NCBI RefSeq assembly: GCF_004764705.1
Contig: NZ_SHLX01000021.1
Span: 1-64,000, forward strand
Reading direction: 5' to 3'
DNA from: Paenibacillus cymbidii
GTDB lineage: Bacteria; Bacillota; Bacilli; Paenibacillales; NBRC-103111
DNA: 64,000 nucleotides
The translations under genes were made by a program, and so were the position numbers. Position 1 is the stretch's first letter. The number at the start of each line of letters is the position of its first letter. The notes beneath the pieces were generated by a model. That model saw only the letters and a list, made by a program, of their open reading frames with translations. It was not told the origin of the DNA and did no database searches. This document shows positions 19,185 to 28,973 of the stretch, one piece after another.

Positions 19185-19535
19185 GAAAAAAGCCCGCCGT
19201 CTCGCGCCGGACAACAAGCCCCTTTTCGCTGCTGCGAAAAGGCAAGCTTGTTGCCGGCAAGAGACGACAGGCTGTAGCTGCCGCGGTACCACTCTTGTTG
19301 ATGCGCCGTACGGTCGCATCCGCTCGTGACGGCACGAAGTAGTGCCGCCGACCCGATATCGGGGGTAAGCCGTCATGGCGTAGGGCGCACCCGGTTCGAA
19401 CCTCTGCGCAGGTGAGCGCACCTTTCCGCCTTGCCGCTCCCGGGCGAGATTCGCTCCCGTTGCCGTCTGCGTCGCACCGTCCCGCAGCTCTCTGATCGGC
19501 CCCTGTTCGCTACTGCTCCCGTTCATCGCGTTTGC
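19185..19535 (-). ncRNA. Leucine T-box riboswitch (downstream copy)
   Basis: Read on the minus strand: a Stem I with GAGAGCTGCGGGACGGTGCG, a CTC (Leu) specifier at 19446-19448 next to GCCCGGGAGC, and the T-box antiterminator AAGAGTGGTACCGCGG (19281-19296). A long terminator stem (CCTGTCGTCTC...GAGACGGCGGGC) with a T-run ends near 19185. Uncharged tRNA-Leu should favour read-through into leuA, which starts about 35 bp later. Confidence 0.93.
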
Positions 19536-19582
19536 CTTTTGCCTCGTCAATGGTTCATGACGTCAATCGTTCCTGCCGCCAA

Positions 19583-19918
19583 GGAAAAACAAAAAGACCT
19601 GCCGTCTCCATCAAGAGACGACAGGCCGTAGCCTTCGCGGTACCACTCTTGTTGATCCATGCGCCGCCTTCCGGTCGAACCGGACGTGAGGCATGAATCC
19701 ACCTTGTTGGCGACACGTATGCCGCCTACCCGATATCGGGGGTAAACCGTTAAGCCGTACTGGTCAATCGGCAAACCATCAGGCCGCCAACTGCGTTCCG
19801 CCTTACCGCTCCCGGGCGAGTTCGGCCGCTTCCCCGGCTGCGTTGCACCAACCCGCAGCTCTCTGTACGAAGGATCGCATCCTACTATTCCCGTTCCCAG
19901 CGTTCCACTAATGGGATT
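19583..19918 (-). ncRNA. Leucine T-box riboswitch (upstream copy)
   Basis: Read on the minus strand: GGGAATAGTAGG and AGAGAGCTGCGGGTTGG Stem I features, the specifier context GAACTCG with CTC at 19818-19820, and the T-box AAGAGTGGTACCGCG (19636-19650). A complete terminator follows (stem 19598-19625, T-rich run to 19584). It therefore has its own decision point and lies directly before the second T-box. Confidence 0.93.
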
Positions 19919-19925
19919 GCTGCTC

Positions 19926-19954
19926 ATTATAGTACGCCGGTCGGCGGCTGTCAA
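19926..19954 (-). promoter_or_regulatory. Consensus sigma-A promoter of the leuA leader
   Basis: Perfect -35 TTGACA (19949-19954), a 17-bp spacer and perfect -10 TATAAT (19926-19931). Transcription should begin just before the upstream T-box. Confidence 0.9.
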
Positions 19955-20000
19955 TGCGCGCGGCGGAAATTTTTTTGAGGTCTGCGACGGCGCGCCCTGC

Positions 20001-20882
20001 CTACTCCTTGATCGAACCGAGCATCACCCCTTTCACGAAATACCGTTGCAGGAACGGATACAGCAGCAGGATCGGCAGCGTCGCCACAACGATTGTGGCG
20101 TATTTGATCGTTTCTTGGATCAGGCCTTTGTCGTAGTCGCTGAACGAGGACGTCATCGATTCCGTGCTGGTCGTAATTAAAATTTCCTGCAAAATGAGCT
20201 GCAGCGGATATAGGCTGCGTTCGCGCAAATAAATCATCGCGTCGAGGTAGGAATTCCAGTGGGCCACGCCGTAGAACAGCGTCATGACCGCCATGATCGG
20301 CAGCGACACCGGAATGAAGACGCGCAGCAGAATCGTAAAATCGTTCGCCCCGTCGATGCGCGCCGACTCTTCGAGCGCAGCCGGAATATGCTGGAACGAC
20401 GTGCGCATAATGAGCAGGTTCCACGTGCTGATCGCGGACGGAACGATCATGACGAGCGGCGAATCGAACAGGTGAAGATTGCGGATGTTCAGATAAGTCG
20501 GGATGAGGCCGCCGGAAAAAAACATCGTAAACACGATGGCAAACATCACTTTGTTCGCCAGCAGCACGCCGCGCCGCGACAAGGCGTACGCGGCAAACGA
20601 CGTCATGGCCAGGTTGAGCGCGGTGCCGGCCACCACGTAAAGCAGCGTGTTGCGGTAGCCGCTCGCGATCGCCGGATTGTGCAGCACGAGCCGGTACGAT
20701 TCCAGGCTGAAGCCGGCCGGACCGGCAAGCAGCCCGCGATGCCGGACCAGCTCGGACGGTTCGCTGAACGAAGCGAAGACGACATATAGAAACGGGTACA
20801 ACGTGACGGCCACCAGCGCGATCATCAGCAGCGCATTAACGGCGTCGAACGCCCTTCCCCCGGACTTGGCCAACACGTTCAT
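20001..20882 (-). CDS. Sugar ABC importer permease (YtcP/LplC type)
   Basis: 293 residues with six predicted membrane helices and the CUT1-type EAA loop near residues 180-200 (EESARIDGANDFTILLRVFIP), which contacts the ATPase. The C-terminus (FLQRYFVKGVMLGSIKE) is typical of this subfamily. It should import oligosaccharides with the adjacent permease and binding protein. ATG 20882 is 13 bp after the upstream permease gene and matches the family N-terminus. Confidence 0.93.
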   Translation of the reverse strand: MNVLAKSGGRAFDAVNALLMIALVAVTLYPFLYVVFASFSEPSELVRHRGLLAGPAGFSLESYRLVLHNPAIASGYRNTLLYVVAGTALNLAMTSFAAYALSRRGVLLANKVMFAIVFTMFFSGGLIPTYLNIRNLHLFDSPLVMIVPSAISTWNLLIMRTSFQHIPAALEESARIDGANDFTILLRVFIPVSLPIMAVMTLFYGVAHWNSYLDAMIYLRERSLYPLQLILQEILITTSTESMTSSFSDYDKGLIQETIKYATIVVATLPILLLYPFLQRYFVKGVMLGSIKE

Positions 20883-20895
20883 CGGCGCGGACCTC

Positions 20896-21816
20896 CTACC
20901 ACAATTTGTGCTCGCTGATCCGGCGGCTGATGGCATTGGCCGAAAGCAGCAGGATGAAATTGACGATGTTGTTCAGCAGCCCGATGGCGGCGGAGAAGCC
21001 GTAATCCATCTGCAGCAGCCCCCTGCGATAGACGAATGTGGAAACGACGTCGGCCGTTTCGTAAGTGGTCGAGTTGTAGAGCAGCACGATCTTCTCGAAG
21101 CTGCCGCCGCTCATGAGCCGGCCCAGCGCCAGAATGAGCATGATGACGACCGTCGGCATCATGCCCGGAATCGTCACATGCCACATTTGCCGAAAGCGGC
21201 TCGCTCCGTCGACCTTGGACGCCTCGTACAGCGTCGGATCGATCGCGGCGATGGCGGCGAGATAAATGATCGAGCCCCAGCCGACGCCCTGCCAGATGCC
21301 GGATGCGACATACACGGTGCGGAACCATTCCGGCTTGATCAGGAACGTGACGGGTTCGGCGCCGAACAGGGCGGTAATGCGGTTGATCAGCCCGTCGCCG
21401 GCAAGGAAGTCGACGAGCATGCCCGCCACGACGACCATGGAAATAAAATGGGGCAAATACGTCACGGACTGAACGATGCTCTTGAACAGGCGGTGCCGCA
21501 GCTCGTTCAGCAGCAGCGCCAGCACAATCGGCGCCGGGAAGCCGAACAGCAGCTCGTAGAAGCTGAGCAGCAGCGTATTGCGCACCAGCCGCCAGAAGTA
21601 ATAGCTGTCGTAGAACGTAACGAAATGCTTGAAGCCGACCCATTCGCTGCCCCAGATGCCTTTGGCCGGGGAGAAGTTCTTGAAGGCGATCTGCAGCCCG
21701 TACATCGGCATGTACAGGAAAATCAAATAGTAGGCGACGACGGGAACGAGCATGAGGTACACGTACTTGTTGCGGGCCAAATCTTTCGCCAGCGTCCCGA
21801 TCGCGGATTGCCGCAT
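20896..21816 (-). CDS. Sugar ABC importer permease (YteP/LplB type)
   Basis: 306 residues, six membrane helices, N-terminus with KYVYLMLVPVVAYYLIF and MYGLQIAFKNF, and EAA motif YEASKVDGASRFRQMWHVTI. LplB-like proteins pair with an LplC/YtcP partner; the partner gene follows after 13 bp. The substrate is unknown, but the GH88 gene in the same run suggests unsaturated uronate oligosaccharides. Confidence 0.93.
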   Translation of the reverse strand: MRQSAIGTLAKDLARNKYVYLMLVPVVAYYLIFLYMPMYGLQIAFKNFSPAKGIWGSEWVGFKHFVTFYDSYYFWRLVRNTLLLSFYELLFGFPAPIVLALLLNELRHRLFKSIVQSVTYLPHFISMVVVAGMLVDFLAGDGLINRITALFGAEPVTFLIKPEWFRTVYVASGIWQGVGWGSIIYLAAIAAIDPTLYEASKVDGASRFRQMWHVTIPGMMPTVVIMLILALGRLMSGGSFEKIVLLYNSTTYETADVVSTFVYRRGLLQMDYGFSAAIGLLNNIVNFILLLSANAISRRISEHKLW

Positions 21817-21912
21817 GGTTGTTCGCGCTCCTGTCCTATCCGGCCGGGTGCCGGCGCGCCCCTTGCGAGAGGCGGCGGCGCCGGCGGCCGTTATGTCTTC
21901 CGTGCGTGGCGA

Positions 21913-23592
21913 TTACCGTTTCAAATACCGCTCATAGGCGGCTTGCTCGATTTTGACTGCATCCTGCACGTTCATTTTGTTCAGCTTCTCGACGAACTTG
22001 TCGAAATTTTCGATCGGCTCGGCGCCCATGATGAATTTGTCGAACATTTCGTCGTTGTACGTTTTGACGTCGTTCATGATCGTCGCGAACTTCGACGCTT
22101 CCTCCGACGTCAGCGACAGTGTCGGCAGCCAGCCTTTGTTGTCCGGCTGCGTCCACAGCTGAAGCGCTTCCTTCTGCTGCGGCAGAGCGGCGTTCTGGTC
22201 CATGTAGCGCGTATCCTGGGAGATCGGCGCGCCGAACGGAATCGCGTATTTGGTCAGCGCAACGCCGAAGGCAAGGCCGTCCTTGTTTTTCATCACGTCG
22301 TCGGTGTAGGTCGGGAAGCCGTTCACCATCGTGTAGCTTTTGCCTTCGACGCCGAAGTTGAACAGCATCGACCCTTGCTGGCCGTATTTGTAATCGAGCC
22401 ACTTGACCGTTTCGACAACGTTCTTGTTTTTCTTGGAAATGGCGGCGCCGAGGCCGTTGAAGATCGGCTCCATCTGGCCGAGCACCGGCTTGTCGCCTTT
22501 CTTCAGCGTCGGGTAAGGAGCGCCCGCCAGATTGAACGCCGGATTCTTGTCCTTCATCGCGTTCATGAACGTGCCGATGCCGCCGCCGACCGTAACGTCC
22601 ATGGCGCCGACCAGCTCGCCGGTCACCTTGGCCGTCTTCTGCTTCGCGTCGGTCGCCGCGTAGTCCGGGTCGATCAGTCCTTCCTTGTACCAGGCGCGCA
22701 TCGTCGCCAGAAACTCCTTGTATTGCGGCGTCAGCGCGCCGTACTGCACCTTGCCGTTGTCGAGGTAGAAGTCGTTGCGGATGCCCCAGGCGTTGATGAT
22801 CGGGTTGCCCCAGTTGAACGTGCCTTTGTTGAGCAGGAGCGGCAGCTCGTCGGCTTTGCCGTTGCCGTTCGGGTCTTTCTCCTTGAACGCCTTCAGCACG
22901 GCATGCCATTCGTCGATCGTCGTCGGCACCTGCAGCCCGAGCTTGTCGAGCCAGTCCTTGCGGATGCCGAGGCCGAAGTACGTTTGCAGCGTCGGGGCGT
23001 TGCGCAGGAACGGGAACGAATAAATGTCGCCGTTGTCGGTCGAAATTTGCTTGCGGATGTCGGGATTGTCGGTCAAAAGCTTTTTCAGATTCGGCGCGTA
23101 TTTGTCGATGTAGTCGTTCAGCTTGACGATCGCGCCGCTGTCGAGCGCCGCCCGTCCTCCGCCCGGATAGGCGGCCCAGTTCCATTCGATAACGTCCGGG
23201 TAGTCGCCGGAGCTCATCATCAGGTTGAACTGATTCGTCTCCTGGCCGCTGGCCGGATGCTTGAAATCGACGTGGATGCCGGTTATTTTCTCCAGCTCCT
23301 TGTAGGCTTCCATGTCGTTCAGGCTGTTCATGCCGTTCGGACGGCTGGCGGTCAGCTGGACGAAATAGGAAAGCGTGAGCGGGCTGGAAACGATTTTGCC
23401 GTTTGCCGGCGTTGCCGATGCCGATGCCGCCGCCGACGCCGCTGCCGAAGGCGAAGCGGCGGAAGACGCGCTCGGCGATGCCGCTCCGCTTCCTCCCTTG
23501 TCGCCGCCGCTGCAGCCGACTACCCCCGCCGCCAGCGCTGCCGTCATGGAAACGGCGACAAGCGGTCGTTTCGAAAGCTTCCACTTGCTCAT
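21913..23592 (-). CDS. Extracellular solute-binding lipoprotein (LplA-like)
   Basis: 559 residues. It has a lipoprotein signal peptide with the lipobox AAGVVGC (Cys near residue 27), a Ser/Ala-rich linker, then a family-1 solute-binding fold. It contains the calcium-site-like segment DPNGNGKADELPLL common in these large proteins. It captures an oligosaccharide outside the membrane for the two downstream permeases. ATG 23592 is chosen because signal and lipobox follow directly. Confidence 0.93.
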   Translation of the reverse strand: MSKWKLSKRPLVAVSMTAALAAGVVGCSGGDKGGSGAASPSASSAASPSAAASAAASASATPANGKIVSSPLTLSYFVQLTASRPNGMNSLNDMEAYKELEKITGIHVDFKHPASGQETNQFNLMMSSGDYPDVIEWNWAAYPGGGRAALDSGAIVKLNDYIDKYAPNLKKLLTDNPDIRKQISTDNGDIYSFPFLRNAPTLQTYFGLGIRKDWLDKLGLQVPTTIDEWHAVLKAFKEKDPNGNGKADELPLLLNKGTFNWGNPIINAWGIRNDFYLDNGKVQYGALTPQYKEFLATMRAWYKEGLIDPDYAATDAKQKTAKVTGELVGAMDVTVGGGIGTFMNAMKDKNPAFNLAGAPYPTLKKGDKPVLGQMEPIFNGLGAAISKKNKNVVETVKWLDYKYGQQGSMLFNFGVEGKSYTMVNGFPTYTDDVMKNKDGLAFGVALTKYAIPFGAPISQDTRYMDQNAALPQQKEALQLWTQPDNKGWLPTLSLTSEEASKFATIMNDVKTYNDEMFDKFIMGAEPIENFDKFVEKLNKMNVQDAVKIEQAAYERYLKR

Positions 23593-23779
23593 GGTACTGA
23601 TTCCCCCTGTACGGAAATTGATCGCGGTGCCGCACGTGCTTCCGGCGCCGGCCCGTTCGTCCGGTTCGCCGCCGCGCTGCCGCAACCTCGGTCCGATTGT
23701 ATGCCGCAGGCTCCGCTGCGGGGAATGGCCTGAATCTGCGATCGGCTATTCGGATATGGGATCGGCGGGCGATCCGTTT

Positions 23780-26137
23780 CTATTCGGGCCTATCCGCTTC
23801 TATGCTTTGCCGGTAAGCTCCGGGGGTGACGCCCTCGTATTTCTTGAAAAAGCGGATAAAACCGATGTCGTTGGCATATCCGACCCTGGCGGCGATCTGG
23901 GCGATCGTCAGCTGCGGTTCGGCGAGCATCCGTTTCGCTTCGGCAATGCGGACGAGCGCGATGAAATCGGCAATGTTCTGGCCGCTCGCCTTCTTGAAGA
24001 AGGCGGACAAATACGACGGCGTAATGCCGATCCGGTCGGCGATCGAATTGACGCTGAGCATGTTGTCGCCGTAGCGCTCGCGGACGTGCTTGCGGATGTT
24101 GTTCAGCATCCGTTCGCTCTGGTCGCTGCGGCCCGACTGGAAGTGCGCGCAGGCGGCCTTCACGCTTTCGCGCAGCCTGGCGAAGGCGGCTTCGGCGTCC
24201 GCGTCGGCGGGAGCGTCGCTCGCCAAGCGGAGCGCCAGCGCGCGGGCGAGCTCGGGGAACTGCTGCGCCAGCTTGAGCAGCGTGCCTGCGATCGACGGCA
24301 GTAGGATGCGGTGCAGCCCGGGAGCGATGCGGCGGGTCACGTAATTTTGCTCGTAAATCGAATCGAGCAGCTTCTCCGTCCGCTCGGCGTCGCCCGATTT
24401 GATCAAATTGACGAGCTGCTGCTCGACTTCCAGCGGGTAATAAAAATGCGGCTCCGGCTGCGCTTCTTCTTCGGCGGCGGCGAGCGGGCCGGCGTCGCGG
24501 CGCGAATCGGCCAGCCGCTGGTCGAGCGCAAGCAGCGCTTCGCGGTACGCTTCGCCGATACCGCCCAGCTCATGAACGGCTGCGCTTGCGCCGATCGCCG
24601 GCTTCAGGCGGAAGCGGTTTTCCAGCGTATGGGCGAGCGTACCGGCGAGCGCGGCGACGTCTTCCGCTACGTGGGCGCTTCTTTCTTCGCGCACGTTGAC
24701 GAGCAGCGCCACCCGGCCGCGCTCCAGCTCGACGCTGAAGCCCCGGTGGCGTTCGTTCGCCAGCTCGGTGGCGATATTGGCCACGATGAAGCTGACGAAC
24801 GGCCATTCCCGTTCGTCTTCCTCCGGCGCGAACCCGCTGATATCGCCCACTTCGATCAGCATGACGACAAACGCGGACGACACGAATTCGACGCCGACCC
24901 GCTGCAGCGCCTCCGGCCGCAGCTCGGCGGCATCCGCGCTGCCGCGGACGAGCCGCGTCAGGAAATGGACGCGAATGATCGGCGCCTGCTGCGCCAGCAT
25001 GCCGCGCAGGTGCGACTCGCTTGCGCGGGACGATTCGATCGCGGAGCGAATCAGCTCGTATTCGCTGCCGGAAGCGCGGCTGCCCGCCGCTCCGTTCTGC
25101 ACGATATCGCGGACAACCGCCCGCACGGGGCGATAGTTGCGGTACGCCAGGTAAATCGCCGCCGCGCCGCCGCCGAGCGCGCAAAGCAGCAGCAGCGTCA
25201 CCGCCCAGCGCCGCACATCGTTGACTTCGTCAAGGAACACGTCGCGCGGCACGGCAAACACGTATTTCCACCCGTTCACCTCCGAGGTGGCATACGAAAC
25301 GATAAGCCGCTGCCCGTTCCGCTCCGTTTCCTGCTTGCCGGTCTCTCCCGCCATCGCCTCGTACCCGAGCGGCGGCAGCGCGGAGGACGCGCCGGTCGAG
25401 CTGATGACCCGGCTGCGCTTGTCGACGATGTAGATGTCGCCGCGGCTTGCCGCCGCCAGCTTGACGAACAGATTGCGCAGCTGGTCCTCGTCGATCAGCA
25501 CGAGCAGCGTTCCCATCGCGGAAGCAGCGCCAAGGTACGGGATCGACTGGCGGTAGGCGATGACCCGTTTGCCGGAGCCGTTGTCCAGCAGAATCGTCGT
25601 CGCCGGCTCGTAGTCGCGGTTCCCGCCCTGCTGCAATTCGTCGGTCCACGCGGCGCTTGACTTGCCCGGGAACCGGTAGACGCTGTCGAACAAAATCGGC
25701 GCCGTCGTTTTTACGTTCGGGCCAACGAGCGTGCCGGTCGTACGGACATAAATGTAAAAATCGTAGATCAGCTTGCTCAAGCTTTTGTACCGCTGCAAGT
25801 CGCCCACCAGCTCGACGCTGCGATACGCCTCCTCGTCGGACAGCGTTCCGCCGCCTGCGCCGAGCAGCCACAGCAGCTTCGGATGGAAGGCGACCTGCTG
25901 CTCGAGCTGCTCCAGCTCCTTGAGCCTGCCGTCGGCCACCTCGCGCAGCTGCTCGAGCATGGCGGCATTCGTGCTGTTTACGGTGCGTTCGACGACGGCG
26001 CGCGCTTTCCAGTACAGCACGCCGCCGGAAACGACCGCGATCAGCAGAATCGCAATAAAGGAGCCGAACAGCGGCACCATGACGCTTCGCGTGCCGAAGC
26101 GAAGCTGCAGCTTGCGCCGCGCGTTCGTGCGTGTCAT
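23780..26137 (-). CDS. Membrane-anchored AraC-family transcriptional regulator
   Basis: About 785 residues. One membrane helix near the N-terminus (MVPLFGSFIAILLIAVVSG) and a second near residue 310 flank an extracellular Cache-like sensor. A cytosolic linker leads to a C-terminal AraC/XylS HTH pair with SVNSIADRIGITPSYLSAFF and IAQIAARVGYANDIGFIRFF. Proteins of this layout are common in Paenibacillus next to sugar importers and probably switch the cassette on when a sugar or cell-wall signal is sensed. ATG 26137 is the likeliest start. Confidence 0.88.
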   Translation of the reverse strand: MTRTNARRKLQLRFGTRSVMVPLFGSFIAILLIAVVSGGVLYWKARAVVERTVNSTNAAMLEQLREVADGRLKELEQLEQQVAFHPKLLWLLGAGGGTLSDEEAYRSVELVGDLQRYKSLSKLIYDFYIYVRTTGTLVGPNVKTTAPILFDSVYRFPGKSSAAWTDELQQGGNRDYEPATTILLDNGSGKRVIAYRQSIPYLGAASAMGTLLVLIDEDQLRNLFVKLAAASRGDIYIVDKRSRVISSTGASSALPPLGYEAMAGETGKQETERNGQRLIVSYATSEVNGWKYVFAVPRDVFLDEVNDVRRWAVTLLLLCALGGGAAAIYLAYRNYRPVRAVVRDIVQNGAAGSRASGSEYELIRSAIESSRASESHLRGMLAQQAPIIRVHFLTRLVRGSADAAELRPEALQRVGVEFVSSAFVVMLIEVGDISGFAPEEDEREWPFVSFIVANIATELANERHRGFSVELERGRVALLVNVREERSAHVAEDVAALAGTLAHTLENRFRLKPAIGASAAVHELGGIGEAYREALLALDQRLADSRRDAGPLAAAEEEAQPEPHFYYPLEVEQQLVNLIKSGDAERTEKLLDSIYEQNYVTRRIAPGLHRILLPSIAGTLLKLAQQFPELARALALRLASDAPADADAEAAFARLRESVKAACAHFQSGRSDQSERMLNNIRKHVRERYGDNMLSVNSIADRIGITPSYLSAFFKKASGQNIADFIALVRIAEAKRMLAEPQLTIAQIAARVGYANDIGFIRFFKKYEGVTPGAYRQSIEADRPE

Positions 26138-26184
26138 TCGTTCGTCGCCGCCCCTCGTCTGTCGCATGTCTGCCGCCGCCGCGC

Positions 26185-27306
26185 TCACAACCACATCCTC
26201 CAGTCGCGCCCCGTCGCCCGGCATAACGCCTCAAAATAAAAATAGTCTCCCCAAATGCTGTACAAATGCGACGGTTCGCCGTTAAGCCGGCCGTAGCTGC
26301 AGGCCAGTACGCCGCTGCGCGTCTCGTCCGTCGCTGCGGAATACTCGCGCAGCGCCGCCAGCAGCTCGCGAGCGGCTGCGTCGCAGGCTGCGGCTGCCGC
26401 AGTCGTCGTACCGCTCGCTTGCGCCAGTTCGAACAGGCCGCAGGCGGCAATGGCCGCGGCCGACGTATCCTTGAGCCGGGGCGCGCCATCCGGCAGCCGA
26501 AAGTCCCACATCGGCACCCGGTCGGCCGGCAAATGGCCGATGAAATAGGCCGCCATCCGTTCGGCCGCCTGCAGGAAGGCAGGATCGCCGGTATGCGCAT
26601 AGGAAAGCGCAAAGCCGTAAATGCCCCATGCCTGGCCGCGCGACCAGACGGATTGTTCGGCGTAGCCGTCGTGCCAGCGGCCGCCGAGCGGCGCGCCGAT
26701 GTCCGGATCGAAATCGAACGTGTGGAACGCCGTCGCATCCGCGCGGAGCAAATGCCGCCGCGAGTTGTCCGCATGGGCGGCCGCGGCTTCGCGGTATTTC
26801 GGCTCGCCCGTGATCGCGGAAACGTTATAGAGCAAAGGCAAATTCATCATGCAGTCGATGATGATTTTGCCGCGCAAGTCGTTGTCTTCCAGGCGCCCCC
26901 AGGCGCGAATGAACTTGCCATGCGGGTTGTAACGGGCCAGCAGCCGCTCCGCCGCCTGCACGGCAAGCTCGCGGAACGCCGCGTCGCCTGTCGTGCGATA
27001 AAGCGCCACCGCATACAGCTGGTATAAAAAGCCCAGGTCATGATCGGTATAACCCGACCGCAGCCGCTCCCGATAGACCGGCAAATAGCGGTACAAATCG
27101 TCGAGCAGCGCCGGGTTGCCGGTGATCCGGTAGGCGATCGTCAGCATGCCCGTCCAGAACGAACCGGTCCAGCTGCCGTCCTCGTTCATCCCGCGCTCGT
27201 AGCGGCCCTCGCGGTCCAGATGCGGAAACCTCGTGCCGAACAAGCGCCGATTCGTTGTTAGTTTCGCGACGATCGCCGCGATTTCCTGTTCCCCTTGCGT
27301 GTGCAT
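26185..27306 (-). CDS. Glycoside hydrolase family 88-like unsaturated glucuronyl/rhamnogalacturonyl hydrolase
   Basis: 373 residues of (alpha/alpha)6-barrel type. Conserved stretches are SFWTGMLTIAY, DHDLGFLYQLY (first Asp site), DNDLRGKIIIDCMMNLPLL (second Asp site) and WSRGQAWGIYGFAL. The family removes 4,5-unsaturated uronic acids from the ends of oligosaccharides made by polysaccharide lyases. No signal peptide, so it acts in the cytosol after import. ATG 27306 follows AGGGGG. It heads the minus-strand cassette with regulator, binding protein and permeases. Confidence 0.9.
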   Translation of the reverse strand: MHTQGEQEIAAIVAKLTTNRRLFGTRFPHLDREGRYERGMNEDGSWTGSFWTGMLTIAYRITGNPALLDDLYRYLPVYRERLRSGYTDHDLGFLYQLYAVALYRTTGDAAFRELAVQAAERLLARYNPHGKFIRAWGRLEDNDLRGKIIIDCMMNLPLLYNVSAITGEPKYREAAAAHADNSRRHLLRADATAFHTFDFDPDIGAPLGGRWHDGYAEQSVWSRGQAWGIYGFALSYAHTGDPAFLQAAERMAAYFIGHLPADRVPMWDFRLPDGAPRLKDTSAAAIAACGLFELAQASGTTTAAAAACDAAARELLAALREYSAATDETRSGVLACSYGRLNGEPSHLYSIWGDYFYFEALCRATGRDWRMWL

Positions 27307-27664
27307 GCCAAATAGCCCCCTGCTCCCGGTAAATGAGACGTCGTCGTCATCCTCCATTGTAGCGGGCGGCGGCCAGGGGGCGAACGATACAAGTTTACGA
27401 TCGACTGCCCGTTTCTGTTATCGGCGCGCGAATAACCGGCGAAACCGGCTCCCGCTGCGCACGGGGTTGGGATTCCGATCGCTTCTTGTTTTCCGGATTC
27501 TTCGAACGACCAGGCCAAGGGGGAATCCGGAAAACAAAGGCGAACGCTGCCGCTTCTCCATCCCAACCTCCGCTCTCCGCTACCGCCCCTTCGCCAAAAC
27601 GGGCCGCCCCTCCGAAAAACGCGATTTCCCGAAGGAAACCGCGTTTGGGGGTGTGGCCGGAGAG
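27307..27664. other. Gene-free stretch upstream of the GH88 gene
   Basis: No gene is convincing. It carries a C/G-rich segment and a short inverted repeat around 27484-27535 (GTTTTCCGGATTC against GAATCCGGAAAAC), which could be a hairpin. No clear promoter is visible by eye. Confidence 0.4.
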
Positions 27665-27854
27665 AATAGCCAGTGAAAAATAGCTTATTTGCACCTTTTG
27701 CAGCGCCTCGGCGAAAATAGCCAGCGGAAACACTGGTTATTTCGGCCAAACAGCTCCGAAGGGGCCTTTTTCGGCGAAATAGCCAGCGAAATCACTGGCT
27801 ATTTTGTTGCCGGAGGCCATTTGGGGCGCAATAGGCCATAAAAAGCGGCTTATT
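27665..27854. repeat. Four-hairpin intergenic repeat module, copy 1
   Basis: Hairpins begin at 27665, 27715, 27777 and 27830. The middle two are the AATAGCCAG...CTGGYTATT type and the last is AATAGGCC...GGCTTATT; the first is a degenerate mix. It lies downstream of tsaD. The same module recurs near 44833 and 49804. Confidence 0.85.
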
Positions 27855-27908
27855 TAGTCACGCCAGTAGGCCACGCCAGTAGTCGCCGCCGCCGGCGGGC
27901 CTCAGCGG

Positions 27909-28973
27909 TCAGCGGGACGCCGGCGACCAATTCTCCAGCGACAGCGCCGACTCCGCCTTGAGCTCGAGCGGCGAATACTGGCCGCGCGTCCACATCAAGT
28001 GCGCCGCCGCGCCGATCATCGCCGCGTTGTCCGTGCACAGGCTCATCGGCGGCACGATGAGCGGCAGCCCCGCTTCCGCGCACTGGCGAACGAGCGCTTC
28101 GCGCAAGCCGCGGTTGGCGGCGACGCCGCCCGCCAGCAGCAGCTGTTTCACGCCGAGCTCGCGCGCGGCGCGCAATGCTTTACCGGTCACGACGTCGACG
28201 ACCGACTCCTGGAACCCGCGCGCGACCGCAGCCGGGTCGAGCGGCGAGCCTTTCATCCGCGCCGAGTTGAGCGCGGCAAGCACCGCCGATTTCAGCCCGC
28301 TGAAGCTGAAATCGTACGAGTCCGGCTCCAGCCAGGCGCGCGGCAGCGGCAGTGCTTCCGCCGCCTCTTGCGCGAGCCGGTCGATGTGCGGGCCGCCCGG
28401 ATACGGCAGCTCGAGCGCCCGGGCCACTTTGTCGTACGCTTCGCCCGCGGCGTCGTCGCGCGTACGGCCGATAATGCGGAAGCTCCCTTCCGCTTCCATA
28501 TGGACAAGCTCCGTATGCCCGCCGGATACGACCAGCGCCAGCAGCGGATACTCGAGCTTGTGCACGAGCGCGTTCGCGTAGATGTGCCCGGCGATATGGT
28601 GCACACCGATCAGCGGCACTTGCAGCGAATAGGCGAGCGCCTTCGCCGCCACAACGCCGACGAGCAGGGCGCCGATCAAACCCGGCCCCTGCGTGACGGC
28701 GACGGCCGACAAGTCGCGAAGCGCGATGCCGGCTTGTTCGACCGCTTCTTCCATAATCAGCGTGATCGTCTCGACGTGCTGGCGCGACGCCACTTCCGGC
28801 ACGACGCCGCCGAATTTGCGATGCGTTTCCACCTGGCTGGACACAACGTTCGAGCGGATCGTCACGCCGTCCTCGATCACGGCGACCGACGTTTCGTCGC
28901 AGCTCGTTTCGATCGCCAATATGAGCGCCGGCCGGCCGGCCGGAACCGCCGCCGGAATGTTCCTTTCTTTCAC
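27909..28973 (-). CDS. tsaD: tRNA N6-threonylcarbamoyladenosine transferase TsaD
   Basis: 354 residues, ASKHA fold. It has IETSCDETSVAVIEDG at the N-terminus, the metal-binding HHIAGHIYAN (about residues 117-126), VSGGHTEL and the C-terminal DNAAMIGAAAHL. With TsaB and TsaE it transfers the threonylcarbamoyl group to A37 of ANN-decoding tRNAs. The gene overlaps rimI by 4 bp (ATGA). It is convergent to the ABC-F gene at a distance, as in B. subtilis where they are adjacent. Confidence 0.98.
   Translation of the reverse strand: MKERNIPAAVPAGRPALILAIETSCDETSVAVIEDGVTIRSNVVSSQVETHRKFGGVVPEVASRQHVETITLIMEEAVEQAGIALRDLSAVAVTQGPGLIGALLVGVVAAKALAYSLQVPLIGVHHIAGHIYANALVHKLEYPLLALVVSGGHTELVHMEAEGSFRIIGRTRDDAAGEAYDKVARALELPYPGGPHIDRLAQEAAEALPLPRAWLEPDSYDFSFSGLKSAVLAALNSARMKGSPLDPAAVARGFQESVVDVVTGKALRAARELGVKQLLLAGGVAANRGLREALVRQCAEAGLPLIVPPMSLCTDNAAMIGAAAHLMWTRGQYSPLELKAESALSLENWSPASR

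Noticed and set aside
20677-23733. Plus-strand open frame of about 1018 codons opposite the importer genes
   Set aside because: High GC removes stop codons on the opposite strand; the minus-strand genes have clear families and starts.
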